From Verrucomicrobiota bacterium (GTDB lineage: Bacteria > Verrucomicrobiota > Verrucomicrobiia > Verrucomicrobiales > Verrucomicrobiaceae), in the NCBI GenBank assembly GCA_963204975.1, contig CAUJJC010000238.1, forward strand, positions 1 to 36,674: 36,674 bases of DNA, in the 5' to 3' direction. The translations under genes and the position numbers were made by a program. Below are positions 32,781 through 36,674 of this stretch, piece after piece. The notes under the pieces are model-generated. The model was not told the DNA's origin. It saw nothing but the letters and a program-made list of their open reading frames with translations, and made no database searches. Numbering within the stretch: the first letter of the stretch is position 1; every line of letters starts with the position of its first letter.

Positions 32781-33581
32781 TTATTTCAGCACCAGTGGCA
32801 GCAGTGCAAAGCTGGCGGCATCGAAAGCACCGTGAGCAATGATCGCGGGCCAGGCTGATCGGTGCAGCACCATGATCGTGCCCAGAGCCATGCCAATCAG
32901 AGCCGTGACACCCACCGCGAACCATCCCTGGCCCAGGTGGCCGAGGCCAAAGAGGAGCGAGGTCAGCACCACGCCGATGAGTTGTCCCTTGGTGGACCCA
33001 AACCATTGTGGCCACAGTTTGCGTAAGCCCGTGAGCGAGGCCGAGCGCCAGAGTTCCTCGCGCAGTCCGGCAACGACGAAGCTCACGAAGGTCAGCGTCA
33101 GCCAGAAGTAGATCGGGTCGTTCTTCAGGGCCTTCACATCCACTAGCTTTTCCACGTCTGGACGGTTGGAGTTCACGAATTGCTCGACGGCTTCCTGAGT
33201 GACCACGCCGAGCACGATGAGCGCCGCAGCCACCAAGCCCATCACGAGGCCAATGCCAAAACGAATCGCCAGGCTGTAGCCCATGCCGTGAGTTATGAAT
33301 CGCCCCATGCCTCGGGTGCGAAGCATGAGATCGTCGCGCGTCGTGCGCGAGAGCCACACGGCGAGTCCGAAGATTGCGCTGAACAAGGCCAGCTCGATCC
33401 CGCACACGATCAACAAACCCTTCCAGCCTCCGGTTAGCACCGAGCTTTTTGCTTCCTTGTCTGCGCCACCAGCGAAAGCCGCGATCAGGGGGTAGGGCAC
33501 CACCAGCAGCAGGTGCAGCCACAGCCGCCAGCGTTTGACGGGAAGCACGCTGGCGGGCAAGGGCGGTGGCTGTGCTTCCAT
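32781..33581 (-). CDS. CPBP-family intramembrane metalloprotease
   Basis: This 266-residue membrane protein has about eight hydrophobic helices and the CPBP (CAAX protease/Abi) motifs: REELWR near 174-179 (the Glu-Glu pair plus Arg), LLFGLGHLG (FxxxH) near 208 and IIAHGAFDA (HxxxD) near 248. These supply zinc ligands and the catalytic Glu. Bacterial members process peptides or act in stress and immunity functions; the substrate here is unknown. It follows the SUI1 gene by 6 bp and is the last gene of the minus-strand run. Confidence 0.88.
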   Translation of the reverse strand: MEAQPPPLPASVLPVKRWRLWLHLLLVVPYPLIAAFAGGADKEAKSSVLTGGWKGLLIVCGIELALFSAIFGLAVWLSRTTRDDLMLRTRGMGRFITHGMGYSLAIRFGIGLVMGLVAAALIVLGVVTQEAVEQFVNSNRPDVEKLVDVKALKNDPIYFWLTLTFVSFVVAGLREELWRSASLTGLRKLWPQWFGSTKGQLIGVVLTSLLFGLGHLGQGWFAVGVTALIGMALGTIMVLHRSAWPAIIAHGAFDAASFALLPLVLK

Positions 33582-33587
33582 GGCGAT

Positions 33588-33938
33588 CTACTTCACGCCC
33601 GCCACCTGAAAGCCTTCCTGCTCCAGCAGCGCACGAATGCGCGCCACCTGATCACCTTGAATCTCAATGCGCTTGTCCTTCACCGTGCCACCGCACCCAC
33701 AGGCAGAGCGCAGCTTCTTGCCGATGGTCTCGATGACGCTCACGGGCAGGTGAGACGCGAAATCCTTCACCACCGTCACCACCTTTCCACCGCGATGAGC
33801 CGTCTCCCGCTGGAGCACCACACGGCCCATCTTCCAGATCTTCTGCGGTGAATCTGCCGCCGTGACCGGAGGTGGTCCTGGCGGCAGATTCGAGAGATTC
33901 AACTGGTCAAAAGGCGAGCCTGAAGAGGGCTGGCTCAT
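33588..33938 (-). CDS. SUI1/eIF1-like translation factor (YciH type)
   Basis: The 116-residue protein has a Pro-rich N-terminus (1-30) and a C-terminal SUI1 fold (about 38-116) with the strongly conserved GCGGTVKDKRIEIQGDQ at 81-97. Bacterial YciH binds the ribosome and is thought to affect initiation fidelity. It is in an operon-like run with the ThuA gene upstream and the CPBP gene downstream, each separated by 6 bp. Its presence beside many starts without Shine-Dalgarno is suggestive, though the link is inference. Confidence 0.9.
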   Translation of the reverse strand: MSQPSSGSPFDQLNLSNLPPGPPPVTAADSPQKIWKMGRVVLQRETAHRGGKVVTVVKDFASHLPVSVIETIGKKLRSACGCGGTVKDKRIEIQGDQVARIRALLEQEGFQVAGVK

Positions 33939-33944
33939 GGCGTT

Positions 33945-34952
33945 TTACTTCACCTCCGGATTGGGCGTGGAGCTGCCTTCGGCAAGGCCGAGAGCCCACT
34001 TGATGCCGCCCGTGATGTGCGCCTGATATTGCTTGCTGAGTTCCACCGAGTTCTTGCGGTCCTTGATCTCAGGGGAGTCGCTCCAGAGGTCTTCGCGGTG
34101 GCCGAGGCTGGTGTAGAAAACCTTGCCATTGCCGGCCTTGCGGCACCAGGAGACGGGGAAGTGACGCTGGTCGGCCGCATCATTCGGATGATGCCGCATG
34201 AACCAGAGGGAGCGCACCTTGGAGCGTTCCTGGCTCTTGATGATATACATTTCTTCCTGGGCGAGGTTCCAGTTCGGGCCGATGCCAGCATTGGCAGGAT
34301 GCTCGGTGTCGCCAGCGATGAGGTCAGCGGGGACCTGGGCCTTGTGGGTTTCAAATTCGCCCTGAAGCATGTCGATGTAACCGCCCCAGCCGCCGACATC
34401 GCGGGGGTGCAGGGTGTCGCTGCTGCTGTGCATGCCCATGAAGGCGTGGCCTTCTTCGATCCACTTGATGAAGCCGTCCTTGTCAGGCAGCGGGAGAGGG
34501 CCGGTGGTGTTGGCAAAGATGACGCCGTCGATCTTTTCGGCAGCTAGGTTGGCTGGGCTCAGGCGCTCCAGTGCTTTCTTTTGTCCATCGGCGAGGGCTT
34601 GCTGCTTGGCCTTGGCATCGGCTTGCACCTCAGGGGTCCACTTGGCCATCTCGGCTTCGTAGCGTTTCATGTCGTTGGCGTAGCGCTTCTTCGCATTGTC
34701 ATCTGCTGCGGCGTCGAGGTCCTTGGGCTTGCGTGGAGCCTGGGGCACCTGGATGTCGGGCTGCTGAACGAAACCGACGACGGTGAAGGCACCGTTGGAT
34801 TCATCGGCGAGCTTTTGCAGGGTCTTCTCAGCCCAGGGGATGGAACTGTGGCGGAAGCCGGCGGTGACGGTGCAGACGAGCACACGCTTCGCATCAGCGG
34901 CGAAGGTAGAAGTGGCGGCGAGCGCCAGAGCGACAAGGGGAAGCAATTTCAT
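33945..34952 (-). CDS. exported ThuA-like domain protein
   Basis: This 335-residue protein has a signal peptide (MKLLPLVALALAATSTFAAD) and a ThuA (trehalose-utilisation-like, glutamine-amidotransferase-fold) domain: VLVCTVTAGFRHSSI, FMGMHSSSDTLHP, and VSWCRKAGNGKVFYTSLGHR. An inserted helical charged segment (about 75-135, many Lys, Asp and Ala) is longer than usual. The family is common in Planctomycetes and Verrucomicrobia and probably acts on sugars or as a lyase; function is unproven. It lies 6 bp from the SUI1 gene. Confidence 0.88.
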   Translation of the reverse strand: MKLLPLVALALAATSTFAADAKRVLVCTVTAGFRHSSIPWAEKTLQKLADESNGAFTVVGFVQQPDIQVPQAPRKPKDLDAAADDNAKKRYANDMKRYEAEMAKWTPEVQADAKAKQQALADGQKKALERLSPANLAAEKIDGVIFANTTGPLPLPDKDGFIKWIEEGHAFMGMHSSSDTLHPRDVGGWGGYIDMLQGEFETHKAQVPADLIAGDTEHPANAGIGPNWNLAQEEMYIIKSQERSKVRSLWFMRHHPNDAADQRHFPVSWCRKAGNGKVFYTSLGHREDLWSDSPEIKDRKNSVELSKQYQAHITGGIKWALGLAEGSSTPNPEVK

Positions 34953-35015
34953 AAGCGGTTGGGGAATGCGGCGGCGACGATGCCCCGCGATGCGCCGTGT
35001 GCAAACGGTTCAGCG

Positions 35016-36047
35016 TCAGGGAAATCCCGGTGTCTTGGTCTCGCGCACTTTCCCTTCGGCATCGAGATCGACGAAGCGAACCTTTGTTTGATCAAAGAGC
35101 GGCAGCACGGCTTTTCCGCGTTCAATCCCGAGCACACACATCGTGGTCGCGAGCGCATCGCTGAGAGTCGCGGTGGGCGCGATCACGGAGCAGGCCATGC
35201 GTTGCGTCAGCCCGAGTCCGGTCGTGGGGTGGATGATGTGGGAGTAGCGCACGCCATTGATCTCGGTCCATTGGTGCAGATCGCCGGAGGTGGAGACGCT
35301 GCAGTTGGCTAGGTGAAGCTTGATCTGCTGATCCTGCGCCTCGGCGGCCTCAAAGGTGCGCAGCCCCACTTCCCATCCCATCGAGCCAGGAGGTGCATCG
35401 CCGATCGCGAGGTCGCCACTGGCGGCGACCACGGCGTGTGTGATGCCTTGTTTTTTGAGCACCGCGAGCGCTTCGTCAGCAGCGAAACCTTTCGCGATGC
35501 CGCCCAGATCGAGCTGCATACCGGGCATCGCCAGCGTGATCTCCTGCGTCTTGTCATCGAGGATGAGGTAGCTCCACTTGGTCAGGGCCTTGGCTTTGGC
35601 TAGTTGGGCATCGGTGGGCAGCAGGCCCTTGCGTTTGCTGCGTCGCCAGAGGTTAGTGAGATGGCCAATGGTGGGATCGAAGGCTCCGTCTGTTTGCTTG
35701 GCAATGGTGCGTGAGATCTTCAGCACGCGGAACAGATCATCGCTCACTTTCATGCTGCCGGCCTGGCATAGTCGAATCAACTCGCTGTCAGGGATGTAGT
35801 CCGAACAGATGCGATTGAGGGCTGCCACGCGATCGAAGGCGGCCTCGGCAGCCTTGGTCGCCGTGGGTTCATCTTGAGCGAAGAGGTCGATCTTGAAGAC
35901 CGTGCCCATCTCGGGTCGCTGAAAGCTGAACCGCTTCAATTCGGGCTCGGCACGCAGACAGCCAGCGATGGCGAGCAGCAACAAAAACGGCGCTCGAAGT
36001 GAGCGCCGTGTTTGCTTGGAAAGGAATGTCTGCCTCGGATTATTCAC
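35016..36047 (-). CDS. apbE: FAD:protein FMN transferase (ApbE), lipoprotein
   Basis: ApbE attaches FMN to threonine or serine of periplasmic electron-transfer proteins. I place the start at GTG 36047, overlapping the ferredoxin stop. This gives a 343-residue protein with a basic n-region, a hydrophobic LLLLAIAGC lipobox (Cys 30), and motifs GAFDPTIG, LDLGGIAKGFAADEA, ASGDLAIG and TLSDALATTM. The usual HIIDPxTG reads HIIHPTTG, with His for Asp. No obvious flavinylated target (NqrC/RnfG type) is nearby. The ferredoxin terminator lies inside codons 13-22. Confidence 0.9.
   Translation of the reverse strand: MNNPRQTFLSKQTRRSLRAPFLLLLAIAGCLRAEPELKRFSFQRPEMGTVFKIDLFAQDEPTATKAAEAAFDRVAALNRICSDYIPDSELIRLCQAGSMKVSDDLFRVLKISRTIAKQTDGAFDPTIGHLTNLWRRSKRKGLLPTDAQLAKAKALTKWSYLILDDKTQEITLAMPGMQLDLGGIAKGFAADEALAVLKKQGITHAVVAASGDLAIGDAPPGSMGWEVGLRTFEAAEAQDQQIKLHLANCSVSTSGDLHQWTEINGVRYSHIIHPTTGLGLTQRMACSVIAPTATLSDALATTMCVLGIERGKAVLPLFDQTKVRFVDLDAEGKVRETKTPGFP
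35983..36009 (-). terminator. Rho-independent terminator inside the apbE 5' coding region
   Basis: On the minus strand, ACGGCGCTC and GAGCGCCGT (plus coordinates 35987-35995 and 36001-36009) form a perfect 9-bp stem with a 5-nt loop, and TTTTTG follows (35983-35987). It lies 31 bp past the ferredoxin stop but within apbE codons 13-22. It could act as an attenuator that sets the ferredoxin/ApbE ratio. Confidence 0.85.
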
Positions 36048-36273
36048 CGTCGCGACCAATGGCTTCCACGGGGCAGCCAGCGAGGGCCTCTTCGCAGAGG
36101 TTCTTCTCGTCATCGGACTCAGGCTGCTTGTAGAGGTAGGAGTGACCGCCGTCGTCATCACGCTTGAAATTTGCGGGCGCGGTCTCGCGGCACAGGTCAC
36201 AGTCGATGCATTGATCGTCAACGTAGTAGGCACCTGTGACGTTCTGAGGATATTTATTTGCGGCGTCGGCCAT
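36040..36273 (-). CDS. single-cluster [4Fe-4S] ferredoxin
   Basis: The 77-residue protein carries CIDCDLC (Cys 22, 25, 28) and CPVEAI (Cys 67), the layout of monocluster [4Fe-4S] ferredoxins of the Bacillus type; an extra Cys lies at 60. It is acidic and cytoplasmic, an electron carrier. ATG 36273 (MADAANKYPQ) is chosen because longer upstream frames have unlikely composition. It is divergent from the HemQ-like gene and ends in an overlap with the apbE GTG. Confidence 0.92.
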   Translation of the reverse strand: MADAANKYPQNVTGAYYVDDQCIDCDLCRETAPANFKRDDDGGHSYLYKQPESDDEKNLCEEALAGCPVEAIGRDGE

Positions 36274-36429
36274 CGGTATTTTGGGTTTGGTTAAGGGCCG
36301 CGATAGTAAGGTCTCACGGGGGCGGTGCAATCGCTTTTTTGGGGAGCGGGCTGGCCGCAAAATCGGCCCAGAATGTGCTCAGGACCGTGCCTTGACCCGG
36401 CGGCGTTTCTTTGAAGAGTGCGCGCCACC
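36274..36429. other. divergent intergenic region, ferredoxin/HemQ
   Basis: This 156-bp spacer must hold promoters for the ferredoxin (minus) and HemQ-like (plus) genes. No box pair is convincing on either strand. Confidence 0.35.
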
Positions 36430-36674
36430 ATGGCCAATCATATCATCCCCACGCAGAGCAAGCCCATCGTCCCGCAGGAAGGCTGGCATGTGCAGCATCT
36501 CTTTTTCTCTCTGAACCACACGAACTGGGCCTCCATGGAGGAGGATCAGCAGGACGACGCCCGCAAGCATCTGGTGAAAACCGTCGAGCGCATCCGCAAG
36601 CACCCGGACACCCAACTCCTCGCCTTTAGCATGGTGGGACCGAAGTCCGACCTGGGCTTCATGATCCTCACGCC
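36430..36674 (+). CDS. hemQ: HemQ/ChdC-like coproheme decarboxylase, partial
   Basis: The gene runs off the right edge, leaving the first 81 codons. ATG 36430 lies in a CCACCATGG context. The residues PIVPQEGWHVQHLFFSL, then a helical charged stretch and LLAFSMVGPKSDLGFMIL, match the N-terminal half of chlorite-dismutase-family proteins of the HemQ/ChdC group. These convert coproheme to haem b with peroxide. The active-site and haem-ligand residues are beyond the window, so catalytic competence cannot be judged. Confidence 0.82.
   Translation, partial: MANHIIPTQSKPIVPQEGWHVQHLFFSLNHTNWASMEEDQQDDARKHLVKTVERIRKHPDTQLLAFSMVGPKSDLGFMILT

Noticed and set aside
36281..36629. Plus-strand frames of 77 and 72 codons near the right end
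   Set aside because: They overlap the HemQ-like frame, which has clear family motifs.

Overview
The window is about 36.7 kb of fairly GC-rich, densely coded chromosomal DNA. It most resembles a member of the Verrucomicrobia, perhaps near Prosthecobacter or Verrucomicrobium; that placement is inference from gene content. The pointers are a short division cluster (ddl-ftsQ-ftsA-ftsZ) with a divergent FtsZ, a DUF1501 protein and a Tat-type Gfo/Idh/MocA oxidoreductase of the kind common in the Planctomycetes-Verrucomicrobia group, a bacterial SUI1-type factor, and a Gram-negative outer-membrane cluster (bamA-skp-lpxD). Few genes have a recognisable Shine-Dalgarno sequence; many starts follow C/A-rich leaders. 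No tRNA, rRNA, CRISPR array, phage or transposase gene was seen.

Layout. 1-1300: a 43-bp repeat tract and two unrecognised minus-strand genes. 1440-5130: an exopolysaccharide pair, a Wzz/BY-kinase-like protein whose ATPase looks degenerate and a Wzy/O-antigen-ligase-like membrane protein, preceded by a possible 14-codon leader peptide. 5213-11743: an ECF-type sigma factor, thiE, then ddl, ftsQ, ftsA and ftsZ. 11830-15880: a DUF1501 protein with a strong terminator, hisC, and a secreted protein of unknown function. 15881-17597 (minus): a DUF4407 gene broken by a frameshift. 17750-18851: three small exported Cys-rich proteins that look like a metal-handling set. 18933-22873: rpsU (bS21), a Sel1-repeat protein overlapping a sugar-binding lipoprotein, a small zinc-ribbon protein, and an outer-membrane beta-barrel. 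23040-25331: priA. 25341-31262 (minus): lpxD, skp, bamA, a TraB/GumN protein, a Nudix hydrolase and a small membrane protein. 31352-32671: Gfo/Idh/MocA oxidoreductase. 32781-36273 (minus): CPBP protease, SUI1 factor, ThuA-like protein, ApbE lipoprotein and ferredoxin. 36430-end: start of a HemQ/ChdC-like gene.

How the genes fit together. The best-understood blocks are housekeeping: peptidoglycan precursor synthesis and the divisome (ddl-ftsZ), outer-membrane assembly and lipid A (bamA-skp-lpxD), replication restart (priA), histidine and thiamine synthesis, and translation (bS21, SUI1). The less ordinary features are regulatory or architectural: a hairpin that would bury the ATG of thiE but expose an alternative GTG, a terminator embedded in the signal-peptide codons of apbE, a near-perfect palindrome on the hisC stop codon, the coupled leader peptide before the polysaccharide gene, and the Cys-rich trio. 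I found no clear evidence of a wholly new multi-gene system; the Cys-rich trio is the best candidate for an under-described one.
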